In this document: positions 17,336-25,333 of the stretch, piece by piece
Layout: every line of letters begins with the position of its first letter
How positions within the stretch are numbered: the stretch's first letter is position 1
Source: Paenibacillus contaminans
Lineage (GTDB): Bacteria; Bacillota; Bacilli; Paenibacillales; NBRC-103111
Direction of reading: 5' to 3'
NCBI RefSeq assembly: GCF_003285015.1
Contig: NZ_QMFB01000020.1
Coordinates: 1 to 64,000 of the forward strand
DNA: 64,000 bases
Program-made: the position numbers and the translations under genes
The notes under the pieces: model-generated
Databases searched by the model: none
The model's input: only the letters and a program-made list of their open reading frames with translations
What the model was told of the DNA's origin: nothing

Positions 17336-18214
17336 TTATCCTTTTACAGAGCCAACCATCATTCCTTTAACAAAATACTTCTGGATAAACGGATATACGC
17401 AAACGATCGGCAGCGCGATCAAAAGCGTAGCCGCGGCCTTCACGCCCTCCTTGGGCATGTTCTTCATCCATTCCGATGCCATCGCAGGATTTTTCCCCAG
17501 CGCAGCCAAATCGAGATTGGCAAGCATCCCGCGTAGAATTAACTGCAAAGGCCATTTATCCTGCGTATTGATAAATATGGCGGCAGAGAACCAGCTATTC
17601 CAGTGGCCTACCGCATAGAAAAGGCCTATGGTAGCCATGGATGGAAGCGACATCGGAATAATAATTTTGATCAGTATCCCGATCTCGTTCGCCCCGTCCA
17701 TTTGCGCCGATTCTTCCACCTCCTGAGGGATATCCATAAAAAAATTTCGCATCAGAAACATGTACCACGGACTTATTAAACCAGGTAATATGAGCGCCCA
17801 CAGCGAATCTCTCAGCCCGATGTTCGTAACGAGCAAATAAGAGGGAATAAGCCCGCCGCTGAAAAACATCGTAACCAGCACGGCAACTGTAAGAATGCCC
17901 CTATAGGGCAAATATTTTTTCGAAAGCCCATAGGCTAAGGTGCATGTAAAAAGTAAACAAAAGAAGGTCCCGGCCAACGTAACTAGAACGCTGATTGCCA
18001 GCCCTTTATAAATAAAGACGTTATCGACCAGCAAGTATTTATAGGAATAAAAAGCGATCTCCCGCGGAAACAAGGTATAGCCGTATTTCAGGATCCCTTC
18101 ATTGGACATGAACGATTGATTGATCAAAAAAACAAAAGGAATGATGAACAACAAAGACATCAAGCTCAGCAATGTTACGTTAATCAGGTTGAACCAATCG
18201 ACTCTCCTTTTCAT
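17336..18214 (-). CDS. Carbohydrate ABC transporter permease, LplC/YtcP type
   Basis: A 292-residue inner-membrane permease (MalG-like) of the CUT1 class, six predicted membrane helices beginning 'VTLLSLMSLLFIIPFVFLIN'. The cytoplasmic EAA loop that docks the ATPase is 'VEESAQMDGANEIGILIKII'. It ends in 'KYFVKGMMVGSVKG', the family's usual tail. Its ATG overlaps the TGA of the LplB-like gene by one base, so translation is coupled. The ATPase is not encoded here; such importers usually share MsmX-type ATPases. Confidence 0.92.
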   Translation of the reverse strand: MKRRVDWFNLINVTLLSLMSLLFIIPFVFLINQSFMSNEGILKYGYTLFPREIAFYSYKYLLVDNVFIYKGLAISVLVTLAGTFFCLLFTCTLAYGLSKKYLPYRGILTVAVLVTMFFSGGLIPSYLLVTNIGLRDSLWALILPGLISPWYMFLMRNFFMDIPQEVEESAQMDGANEIGILIKIIIPMSLPSMATIGLFYAVGHWNSWFSAAIFINTQDKWPLQLILRGMLANLDLAALGKNPAMASEWMKNMPKEGVKAAATLLIALPIVCVYPFIQKYFVKGMMVGSVKG

Positions 18215-19185
18215 CACCAGACTCCTTCTTTTCCCATTCGTTTGACCACATAATTGGAGATGATTAAAAACAACAGACCGATCACATTTTTGAACATACT
18301 AATTGCCGCGGCGTACGAGAAATTATTTTTTAACAAGCCTTCTCTGTACACATAGGTGTCAATAATATCGCCCGAACTGTAAACGCTTGGAGAATAAAGC
18401 AGCAGTACCTGCTCGAAGCCGGCATTCAAAATATTGGCTGCAGATAGGACGAACAAAATCGAAATAATATTGGATATGCCCGGCAAACTGATATGCAGCA
18501 TCTGGCGGAAGCGACTCGCTCCGTCGATTCTCGCACTCTCGTAAAGCGCAGGATTGATGCCTGCTAGAGCGGCCAAATAAACGATGCTCCCCCAACCTAC
18601 GCTGGCCCAAACATCACTGGCTACAACAATAGAACGAAAGTATGCAGGGTCTCCCATGAATGCTATGGAACTGCCTCCTAACGCGCGAATGACCATATTG
18701 ACGGGCCCCGCTGTCGGCGACAATAGCGCAATCACCATGCCTGAAATAATGACCCAGGACAAAAAGTGAGGCAAATAGGAGATCGTTTGCACGATTTTTT
18801 TGAATCTGGCACGAACCACCTCATTTAACATCAGAGCCAAAATAATCGGTAGCGGAAACCCGAACAACAGCTTATAAAAGCTGATCAACAGCGTATTTTC
18901 AAGCAGCCGGCCGAAATAGTAGGAGCTAAAAAAGTCTTCAAAATGCTTAAATCCCACCCAATCCGGCTTCAGGAGCATAGCCTCAAGACCGCCGAAAGGC
19001 TTAAAGTCCTGAAAGGCGATCACGACGCCATACATCGGGATATAATGAAAAATCAAAAAATACAGCAGTCCCGGCAGCGTAAGCAAATAAAAAAATTTAT
19101 ACCTGTTGATATTGCCGAGAAATCTTTTCTTTCTCGATTTCGGTACAAACTGTCCCGCCGCGGCTCCCACCCTTATCCTCTGCAC
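18214..19185 (-). CDS. Carbohydrate ABC transporter permease, LplB type
   Basis: A 323-residue CUT1 permease (MalF-like). A basic N terminus ('KSRKKRFLGNINRYKFFYLL') precedes the first helix; 'PMYGVVIAFQDFKPFGG' is typical of the LplB subgroup, and the EAA loop is 'NPALYESARIDGASRFRQML'. I chose the GTG at 19185 with GAGGTGAG upstream; the longer frame to 19341 would overlap the upstream gene and is not needed. Together with the binding lipoprotein and LplC-type permease it forms a complete importer apart from its ATPase, probably taking up an oligosaccharide. Confidence 0.92.
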   Translation of the reverse strand: MQRIRVGAAAGQFVPKSRKKRFLGNINRYKFFYLLTLPGLLYFLIFHYIPMYGVVIAFQDFKPFGGLEAMLLKPDWVGFKHFEDFFSSYYFGRLLENTLLISFYKLLFGFPLPIILALMLNEVVRARFKKIVQTISYLPHFLSWVIISGMVIALLSPTAGPVNMVIRALGGSSIAFMGDPAYFRSIVVASDVWASVGWGSIVYLAALAGINPALYESARIDGASRFRQMLHISLPGISNIISILFVLSAANILNAGFEQVLLLYSPSVYSSGDIIDTYVYREGLLKNNFSYAAAISMFKNVIGLLFLIISNYVVKRMGKEGVW

Positions 19186-19250
19186 AAGAAACTCACCTCG
19201 ATCTGGCAAGGACGCCTTTTGACAACCGGCGTTTACCTTACAGTTATATA

Positions 19251-19296
19251 AAGCCGCCCCTTTGCGACTTGAAGCTTGCACAAAAAGGGACGGCTT
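19251..19296 (-). terminator. Stem-loop between binding protein and permease genes
   Basis: AAGCCGCCCCTTT (19251-19263) pairs imperfectly with AAAGGGACGGCTT (19284-19296). On the minus strand it is followed by a short TTATATAA. Such a stem after the binding-protein gene usually protects or partly terminates the transcript, giving more binding protein than permease. Confidence 0.5.
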
Positions 19297-19303
19297 CCGC
19301 AGC

Positions 19304-20863
19304 TTATTTTTGCGCTTTGAACTGCGCGTTGCGGTCTTCAATCATTTGCTTGCCGCCGATATCCAGCCACTGCTGCATAATCGCATCCCAGTCGCTTAAA
19401 GGCCGCTCGCCTGTAAAGACTTTAATTTTTTGCTCCTCCATAAACGTATTCAAATCGGTCAGCTTCGAATAGGATTTCCATTTCGATTTGTCGTATTTCA
19501 CCGTTCGATCTGCCGCCTTGAAGCTTGGAAGCTCTTTCGTTTTCTTCATCATTTCCGTGTACTTGCGGTCCATCCAGGAAGACATCGGCGATGCCGAGAA
19601 ATCGTTCCAGTCCATGTTGAACATCCAGTACAGCGCATAATAGCTTGCTTTGTTAGAATCATATTTGTCTTCGCCGATGTACTCCAATGTGCCGTCCGGC
19701 AGCTTCGTGTAGGATTCTCCTTCAACACCGACATAAGTCAACTCGTAGCCCTCTCTGCTCGCATGGTAATCCAAAAATTTCATTGCAGCTTCAGGGTTTT
19801 TGCTTTTCTTGGTAATGACAGTTACAAATTGAGTGTCGGGCGCCTCCGATATTTTATTTATGCCGTTTCCTTTCAAAATAATGGGTTCGTAATTCGCATC
19901 CGGAATCGTTTTCACCAAGACCTCGGTTGCTCCGGCAATTGTTGAGGAATACCAACCGGACACCGCCCCGACCTTGTTTTGCGCAATCAGCTCAACTTGC
20001 TTCGGAGTTGTAGACAAGATCATCTCCGGCCAGATGTAACCTTTTTTATTCCACTCAACCAATTTAGCCATAAAATCCTTGTAGCCGGGATGTAATTCCG
20101 GAGGCAGCAGCTCTCCCTTCTCATTAAGCCACCACTCGGACGCCTGCGGCAAAAAATAAGGAGCGAGACCGTTTTGAAGATATTGGAAGTCGTAAGCGCC
20201 TATAAGCGGATAGGCGTCCTTTTTATTTTGCTTAAATGCTTCCATCACCTTCTCAAAATCCTCGACGGTAACCGGCTTCTCCAGCTTCAGCTCCTTCAGC
20301 CAGTCCGTACGAATCTGCAAAACGGTTCCTTTCGTATTCGTTGCAAGACTCGGAATACCGATAATCTTGCCGTCGGCTGTAACCTCGGACCAAACCTCGG
20401 GATTGAAATTTTTCTTTAGGTTCGCTCCATGTTGATTAATCAGATCATCAAGAGGAATGATGGCTCCATTCTTATACAATTCAATCGCCTGATCCATGCT
20501 AAGAAAAGGAATGATATCCAGTTGCTCGCCGGAAGAAAGCATTAAATTCATCTTTTGGCTGAAATCCGCGCTGGTCGGGCTGAATACGATATTCAAATCG
20601 ACTCCGGTTTTATCCTGAATAATGTCATGTGCATGCTTTTCAACTTCCGTTTTCCGATCAAAACTGGCGTTGGGATTGATCGCCACAATCTTCACAGGAG
20701 GTTTTTTATCGCCCTCCTTGCCCCCTTCCTTGGCGGATGGAGCAGTACTTCCTGCAGGCGCGCTTGAATTCGGATCGTTCGTTTTGGTACTGCAGGCGGC
20801 GATCGAGACAAGTAGTATGCAAATCAAGAATCCGATCAAGCCTTTTTTCATCGGTTGATTCAT
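19304..20863 (-). CDS. Sugar ABC transporter binding lipoprotein, LplA type
   Basis: A 519-residue extracellular substrate-binding lipoprotein. Signal peptide 'GLIGFLICILLVSIAAC' with lipobox and Cys25, a Ser/Pro/Lys-rich spacer to about residue 55, then a long two-lobed periplasmic-binding fold ('VEKHAHDIIQDKTGVDLNIV', 'LSSGEQLDIIPFLSMDQA', C-terminal 'ERPLSDWDAIMQQWLDIGG'). The length and motifs match the LplA group, which binds oligosaccharides. GGAGG lies 9 bases before the ATG. First gene of the operon running to 14045. A cre box and the motif shared with two other promoters of the locus lie upstream. Confidence 0.92.
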   Translation of the reverse strand: MNQPMKKGLIGFLICILLVSIAACSTKTNDPNSSAPAGSTAPSAKEGGKEGDKKPPVKIVAINPNASFDRKTEVEKHAHDIIQDKTGVDLNIVFSPTSADFSQKMNLMLSSGEQLDIIPFLSMDQAIELYKNGAIIPLDDLINQHGANLKKNFNPEVWSEVTADGKIIGIPSLATNTKGTVLQIRTDWLKELKLEKPVTVEDFEKVMEAFKQNKKDAYPLIGAYDFQYLQNGLAPYFLPQASEWWLNEKGELLPPELHPGYKDFMAKLVEWNKKGYIWPEMILSTTPKQVELIAQNKVGAVSGWYSSTIAGATEVLVKTIPDANYEPIILKGNGINKISEAPDTQFVTVITKKSKNPEAAMKFLDYHASREGYELTYVGVEGESYTKLPDGTLEYIGEDKYDSNKASYYALYWMFNMDWNDFSASPMSSWMDRKYTEMMKKTKELPSFKAADRTVKYDKSKWKSYSKLTDLNTFMEEQKIKVFTGERPLSDWDAIMQQWLDIGGKQMIEDRNAQFKAQK

Positions 20864-21028
20864 AAAAGACAGCCTCCAACTTCAATTTAGGTTCACTCCG
20901 TAAGCGAATCGATACGTTGTTCGTCCATGCAATCGTCGTAAGTCTACCGATGTCCCCCCCTCTCTTTTTACAATCGTGCATACTGTTCTTGCTTTACGAT
21001 CCTTATCATGAATCGAGACAACTGCCGC

Positions 21029-21045
21029 TTCAATCACACAATTGT
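21029..21045 (-). promoter_or_regulatory. Shared activator-like motif, copy A
   Basis: Minus strand reads TGACAATTGTGTGATTGAA, upstream of the LplA-type gene. The same ACAATTGT-NN-GATTGAA arrangement with identical spacing recurs at 27728-27744 and 32382-32398. The TTGAA end falls where a -35 box would be, 17 bases before CATGAT, a weak -10. This is the layout of an activator-dependent promoter. The rest of the 330-base gap 20864-21193 holds the cre box and no gene. Confidence 0.65.
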
Positions 21046-21141
21046 CAGAAACGTTAAAAAAATGGGGAAAATGACAGCCGCAGAGCGTAATTGTGTATAA
21101 AAATATTGTCAAGCGGATTGAATCACCAAATAATTTATGAA

Positions 21142-21156
21142 AGTAAGCGTTTACAT
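21142..21156. promoter_or_regulatory. cre box (CcpA site)
   Basis: ATGTAAACGCTTACT matches the consensus WTGNAANCGNWNNCW at every fixed position. It lies about 280 bases upstream of the binding-protein gene and 38 bases past the end of the operon before it. It predicts glucose repression of the importer operon by CcpA. Confidence 0.75.
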
Positions 21157-21193
21157 TACGTCCGATGTTGAATACCGTACTTTGTTTCGTTCT

Positions 21194-22069
21194 CTACAAC
21201 TGATCAAAGCATCTATATAGAGCGCTATGATCCTCCGACGAATAGCCTTCTTCGCTTAATTGCTCGAACATTTTATAAACTCTTGTTGTGAATTCCAAAG
21301 GCATTCCCATCTGCGCGCTCATGGACAATGCATTGCTCAAATCTTTCTTGTGCAAGCTCATTCGAAATCCGGGGGAAAAATGTTTGCGGCTTATATTGGT
21401 TATTTTCGTTTCTAATACTCTGCTTCCCGCCAGCCCGCCGCGAATCGCTTCAAAAGCAGTATTCGCATCAATTCCGGCTTTTTTTCCGAACGCAAGCCCC
21501 TCGGATATCGCCGCAATATTAATGGCAACGATGATTTGGTTAATGAGCTTGACCGTATTGCCCGCTCCGATATCTCCGACACGCGTGACGGTCGACCCCA
21601 TTTTTTTCAGAAGCGGTGTAACCTGATCCACCGTCTCCTGCGGGCCGCCGACAATGATTGCCAATTTGGCTTCGATCGCTCCTATTTCCCCGCCGCTTAC
21701 GGGGGCATCCAGCATGGACACCCCTTGCTTCATCAAAGCGGCTGCTACTTTTCTAGCTGTCATCGGATGAATCGAACTCATATCGACATAGATCTTGCCG
21801 GGAGTAAACCCTTCGATCAATCCGTTTTCGCCCAGAGCAACTTCTTCCACCTGCGGAGAATCGGGAAGCATGGTAATCACGATATCCGATAACTGTGCTA
21901 CTTCCTTTGGGTACGAAGATGCCGTGGCCCCCAGACAAACCATTTGTTCAACGGACGCTTTACTGCGGCTGCAGACATTTAATTTGTATCCGGCGCGAAT
22001 CAAATTTTTGGCCATAGGCTTGCCCATAATCCCTAGGCCGATAAATCCTATAGTCGTTATCGTCTTCAT
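21194..22069 (-). CDS. Beta-hydroxyacid dehydrogenase (tartronate semialdehyde reductase-like)
   Basis: A 291-residue NAD(P)-dependent dehydrogenase of the 3-hydroxyisobutyrate/tartronate semialdehyde reductase family. Rossmann motif 'TIGFIGLGIMGKPMAKNLIR', substrate-binding 'DAPVSGGEIGAIEAKLAIIVGG' and catalytic Lys in 'GNTVKLINQIIVAINIAAISEG'. It would reduce a short-chain semialdehyde to the hydroxyacid or the reverse. With an RraA-like aldolase gene in the same operon, conversion of tartronate semialdehyde to glycerate during uronate or aldarate breakdown is attractive, but that is inference. Last gene of the operon starting at 27663. Confidence 0.88.
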   Translation of the reverse strand: MKTITTIGFIGLGIMGKPMAKNLIRAGYKLNVCSRSKASVEQMVCLGATASSYPKEVAQLSDIVITMLPDSPQVEEVALGENGLIEGFTPGKIYVDMSSIHPMTARKVAAALMKQGVSMLDAPVSGGEIGAIEAKLAIIVGGPQETVDQVTPLLKKMGSTVTRVGDIGAGNTVKLINQIIVAINIAAISEGLAFGKKAGIDANTAFEAIRGGLAGSRVLETKITNISRKHFSPGFRMSLHKKDLSNALSMSAQMGMPLEFTTRVYKMFEQLSEEGYSSEDHSALYRCFDQL

Positions 22070-22084
22070 CTCCTTGACCCTCGC

Positions 22085-22363
22085 TTACTCCAAATTGCCT
22101 TTCACAAGCTCCCATTCATGAATGTCATAATTTCGCGCACCCTGAACGATGTAAGGATCCGTTTGCACCCAGCTTGTGACTTCATCCATAGATTCGGCTA
22201 TATAAATGACCAATCCTCCCGAACCGTCGGTAAACCGGCCATTAGCAAACAACCTGCCCGCTTCCCTTTGCTGTGCCAAGAAAGCCAGATGCTGCTCCCT
22301 GAACATTCGGCTTTTCTCGGGATCCAACATCGGCAGGAAGACCGCAAAATATTTATGGCTCAT
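22085..22363 (-). CDS. YciI-like protein
   Basis: A 92-residue ferredoxin-like-fold protein of the YciI family, complete in length. Core 'AVFLPMLDPEKSRMFREQHLAFLAQQ' carries the conserved His on helix 1, and 'GRFTDGSGGLVIYIAESMDEV' and 'TDPYIVQGARNYDIHEWELV' give the typical strand and 'DPY' motif. Members include small lyases or ring-opening enzymes, mostly uncharacterised. AAGGAG lies upstream of the ATG, and the gap to the dehydrogenase is 15 bases, so they are co-transcribed. Its role in sugar acid processing is unknown. Confidence 0.82.
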   Translation of the reverse strand: MSHKYFAVFLPMLDPEKSRMFREQHLAFLAQQREAGRLFANGRFTDGSGGLVIYIAESMDEVTSWVQTDPYIVQGARNYDIHEWELVKGNLE

Positions 22364-22401
22364 CTTTAAACACTCCTTAGGATGTTAAGAAAATATGGGA
22401 C

Positions 22402-23016
22402 TTACACAAATTGCTGCAGGACTCCAGCAAGAAAAGCGGCCTGCAGCTCGCTAGCCTTATCCGTGAAGTGATCCCCGTCCCTATAGGCTCCGTCGCCAAG
22501 GCAAAGCGTGAAGCCATGAAGGTCCGCGATCGGTAAACCGTAAGAGGCCATAATGGCGTCAGCCGCTTGATTATAGAGCGATATATCCATATTGTACCTC
22601 GCAAATCCTTTCTCCGTACGATTGGCCATGGTTTCCATTACCGGAGTGGTTCGAACCCAACAGACTTGGAGTCGGCTATTGGAAAGCAGCTCGCACATTT
22701 GCGTCAAATTATCTTTATAGTTCTCTATGTGCACTTGCTTAACGTTATCTATCGTCACCAAATCATGCAATCCGCAATTCAACAGCAAAACGTCAATTTC
22801 CAACAACTGCTTGCCGATGCGCCCCTGTAAATACTGTAATACTTTCGTGCTGTTTCCGCCATTTATAAGATAGGGATTTTCGATTTCACGTTCGGTCGGA
22901 AGCAGCCCACTGTCATCCCCCTTTCGGCTGTAATGAAATTGGTTTCTAAGCATCTGCTGCAAATACGGGCCATAATCCATAGAAATACTGTCTCCAAGTA
23001 CAAAAAGCTTCTTCAT
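22402..23016 (-). CDS. SGNH/GDSL hydrolase
   Basis: A 204-residue compact SGNH hydrolase. Block I 'LFVLGDSISMDYGPYLQQ' has the nucleophile Ser10; 'NGGNST' supplies the Gly; 'DVLLLNCGLHDL' carries the Asn; 'DGDHFTDKASE' carries the catalytic Asp-x-x-His. No signal peptide, so intracellular. In this operon it probably removes acyl groups from sugars after import. AAGGAG upstream of the ATG. It lies 35 bases from the next SGNH gene, so two related esterases stand side by side. Confidence 0.85.
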   Translation of the reverse strand: MKKLFVLGDSISMDYGPYLQQMLRNQFHYSRKGDDSGLLPTEREIENPYLINGGNSTKVLQYLQGRIGKQLLEIDVLLLNCGLHDLVTIDNVKQVHIENYKDNLTQMCELLSNSRLQVCWVRTTPVMETMANRTEKGFARYNMDISLYNQAADAIMASYGLPIADLHGFTLCLGDGAYRDGDHFTDKASELQAAFLAGVLQQFV

Positions 23017-23051
23017 AAACCGTTTCTCCTTGTGCCGTCATATACATGTTC

Positions 23052-24083
23052 TTAACTTTGGAAAAGATTTTGCTTCAAGACTGGAGCGAGCCGGTCCGCT
23101 ATTTGAGCGAATCCTCGGTCGTTGGGGTGAAGTCCGTCCACGTACAGCCCTTCCTCATCCAAACCAATCAATTCGCTGCCGTCCGCAAAATACACGTTCG
23201 AGTCACCCGAGCAAACTGCTTCTTCGTAGACACCCCTAATCGTTCTACGCATGTTGCCATAAAGCTCCGCTTTCCCAGAATCGTACCGTTCGCTGCTGAA
23301 GCATAGTGGAGAAATCATTACAATCGGCGTATCGGTTTTCGTCTCGCGCAGCTTTCGGTAAAATGGCGCGTAAACATCGGCCAACTGGGCGGCTGAGGGA
23401 AGATTCACATGATAATCGAGAACATAGCAAGCCGAATTGATTTCGGAAAGCAGCTTACAGACGGAAAGCTCCCCTCTGCCGCTGCCGTTAAAGCCCATAT
23501 TCACGATGTCGATATGCAGAATTCTCGATATCATGGAAACGTATCCGTTGCCTGGACGGCTCGCACAAGCCCCCTGTGTGATCGAACTTCCATAAAAAAC
23601 GACGGGAGCGTTAGCGGCATAGGGTGACGGCTGTCCGAGCTTTGCCTTCCTATCGATGCCTATTTCCAGAGTCACAAGATCATTGTAGGCGGGCAAATAT
23701 AAGGTGAATTCACGATCCTTCGAAGCGATATCCTTAAAAAACATATATTCATAAGGTTGTCCCGTCATTTGAGGGACCGAGGTCCCCCAATACTTCATTT
23801 GTCCCGGCTCTCCCGCATATAAATCCATACCGCTATGTCCTAGCGGGGGCATGTCGATCATTTGCGGAGCATGATGATGAGCGGCGCGAATTTGGAGCGA
23901 GGTTGTGTCGCTTGTAAAACGGATTCGCCCCCCGCTAGGCATTTGCGAAAGCAGCCACACGTTTTCGGGGATTGAAGCCTGTGCTCTTTGCGGAAAACGG
24001 ATGAATCGGCTCTCATGTTCATGCAACCAGGGAAGTCCGCTGATTGTAAAACGTTCTTTCGTCACAGGAATCCATGTTATCAC
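23052..24083 (-). CDS. SGNH/GDSL hydrolase with N-terminal jelly roll
   Basis: A 343-residue protein: an N-terminal beta-sandwich (about 1-165) and a C-terminal SGNH esterase. Motifs are 'VVFYGSSITQGACASRPG' (nucleophile Ser in G-S-S-x-T-Q-G), 'NMGFNGSG', 'YVLDYHVN' and 'DGLHPNDRGFAQIADRL' (Asp and His). This two-domain layout is used by acetyl esterases acting on oligosaccharides. No signal peptide. GTG start with GGGGACG upstream. Together with the neighbouring SGNH protein and that at 14045 it indicates a heavily acylated substrate. Confidence 0.85.
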   Translation of the reverse strand: MITWIPVTKERFTISGLPWLHEHESRFIRFPQRAQASIPENVWLLSQMPSGGRIRFTSDTTSLQIRAAHHHAPQMIDMPPLGHSGMDLYAGEPGQMKYWGTSVPQMTGQPYEYMFFKDIASKDREFTLYLPAYNDLVTLEIGIDRKAKLGQPSPYAANAPVVFYGSSITQGACASRPGNGYVSMISRILHIDIVNMGFNGSGRGELSVCKLLSEINSACYVLDYHVNLPSAAQLADVYAPFYRKLRETKTDTPIVMISPLCFSSERYDSGKAELYGNMRRTIRGVYEEAVCSGDSNVYFADGSELIGLDEEGLYVDGLHPNDRGFAQIADRLAPVLKQNLFQS

Positions 24084-24139
24084 AATTACGTCCCCATTCT
24101 GCCAGCTGCCGCAGCCTTCTTTATGAGAAACTCTCTGCC

Positions 24140-24589
24140 TTATGCTTTTATCTTCACTATCACTTTTTTGACGGCTTGTGGCTCGTTTACGGCTATTGCC
24201 GGGATATGGGCGTCCTGAAGGCCATAAATGACGAACGACCCTTCATCGAAAACATTCCAGCTCCCTTTCCCTACGTAGAAGGAGTAATCGTCTTTTTCAT
24301 CGTATTCCTTAATCAGTTTCAAGTTCGAAACGGACGCATAACCCATACGTTCCATTCCTTCGTAAATATAATGGACGTCGATGTACTTTCGATGCGCTTC
24401 CCAAACCCCTTCCTCGATCGGCCGGTTCACATAATGCTGCAGCATCGCATACATATTTTCGCCTTCTATTTCGTAATTTCCCGGCTCCATTGCCGAGAAA
24501 TCAGTCTGCTCCAAATACTCCAAAGCCTTTTTAATATTTTCACTGACTCCGTAATAAAGAGAAGCATTTTCTAATCGGTCAATGATCAA
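24140..24589 (-). CDS. YhcH/YjgK/YiaL family protein
   Basis: A 149-residue cupin-like protein of the YhcH/YiaL family, normal length. Motifs are 'RPIEEGVWEAHRKYIDVHYI' (metal-binding His and Glu), 'YDEKDDYSFY' and 'VNEPQAVKKVIVKIKA', the typical C-terminal strand. Relatives sit in operons for sialic acid, uronate and other acidic sugars and are thought to help interconvert sugar anomers or open forms. TTG start with GAGGAGGG upstream. Co-directional with RraA-like and SGNH genes, consistent with an acidic-sugar substrate. Confidence 0.87.
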   Translation of the reverse strand: MIIDRLENASLYYGVSENIKKALEYLEQTDFSAMEPGNYEIEGENMYAMLQHYVNRPIEEGVWEAHRKYIDVHYIYEGMERMGYASVSNLKLIKEYDEKDDYSFYVGKGSWNVFDEGSFVIYGLQDAHIPAIAVNEPQAVKKVIVKIKA

Positions 24590-24601
24590 TGTATCCCTCC
24601 T

Positions 24602-25333
24602 CTACAATTCTTGATTCGTTTTCCTATCAGCCAGAGCCGCATCCCATAACGCCTTCACCTGATCCTTCTTGCTTGAGACGGACAGTCCGCTCTGCCTTAG
24701 CACCAAATGAGCTTTCTTCTCAAAATCGAGCGTTACCTGACATGCCGCAATGATATTGTCCCAGCTCTCCTCCGGTACTACAATCATTCCGTCCATATCC
24801 CCATGGATGATGTCACCGGTCCTGACCGTAATTCCGCCGATTTGCACGGGTTCATAGAGCCCGCTCCAAACGTAAGGCGTGTGATGTACGACTTGCCCCG
24901 CTCCGAATACTTTGAAGCCTTGGTTCAAAATATCCTTTAGATCCCGGATTCCGCCATCCGTTACAAGACCTGCCGCACCAACCGAAATCATCGTTTTCGC
25001 CATGCCGTCTCCTGCAGCACATTCCCTTTTTTTATGTGCCCCGACTGTTTGCACAATGACCACTTGAGGCAAATCTTTTCCGCTCATTTCATCGAGCATT
25101 CTAAAATACGACTCCGCATCAGCCTTATTGCCCGGCGTTGAACTGTCAAGCTTTATCGTCACCGCTTCTCCGACCAAAGGAGGCAGCCCGGGCGAAAGGC
25201 ACTTGACGGTTTGATCCATGTAGGGAACTTCGATGCCAAGAAGGTCGGCGGCATTGCAGATCAAAGCGGTAGGAGAATCAGCCAGCTGCTCTATTAATCT
25301 TTTTTTTGCTTTCAAGTCAAAGTTGGTTGCCAT
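24602..25333 (-). CDS. RraA-like aldolase
   Basis: A 243-residue member of the RraA/HMG-aldolase family, which cleaves 4-hydroxy-4-methyl-2-oxoglutarate-like or other 2-oxo acids to pyruvate using a divalent metal. Recognisable parts are 'GDGMAKTMISVGAAGLVTDGGIRD' (the central Gly-rich metal site region, G-x-x-x-D-G-x-x-R-D), 'IHGDMDGMIVVPEE' and 'VQTVGAHKKRECA'. It overlaps the upstream propeller gene by 17 bases. Paired with a tartronate-semialdehyde-reductase-like enzyme in the same operon, it may split a keto-deoxy sugar acid. True RraA, the RNase E inhibitor, is unlikely because of this context. Confidence 0.85.
   Translation of the reverse strand: MATNFDLKAKKRLIEQLADSPTALICNAADLLGIEVPYMDQTVKCLSPGLPPLVGEAVTIKLDSSTPGNKADAESYFRMLDEMSGKDLPQVVIVQTVGAHKKRECAAGDGMAKTMISVGAAGLVTDGGIRDLKDILNQGFKVFGAGQVVHHTPYVWSGLYEPVQIGGITVRTGDIIHGDMDGMIVVPEESWDNIIAACQVTLDFEKKAHLVLRQSGLSVSSKKDQVKALWDAALADRKTNQEL

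Noticed and set aside
19186..19341. Longer N terminus of the LplB-type permease
   Set aside because: It would overlap the binding-protein gene and read through the intergenic stem-loop; the GTG at 19185 has a proper ribosome site and gives the usual length.
24602..25333. RNase E inhibitor RraA
   Set aside because: The family fold matches, but the catabolic operon context favours an aldolase-like role, and Firmicutes of this type use RNase Y rather than relying on RraA control.
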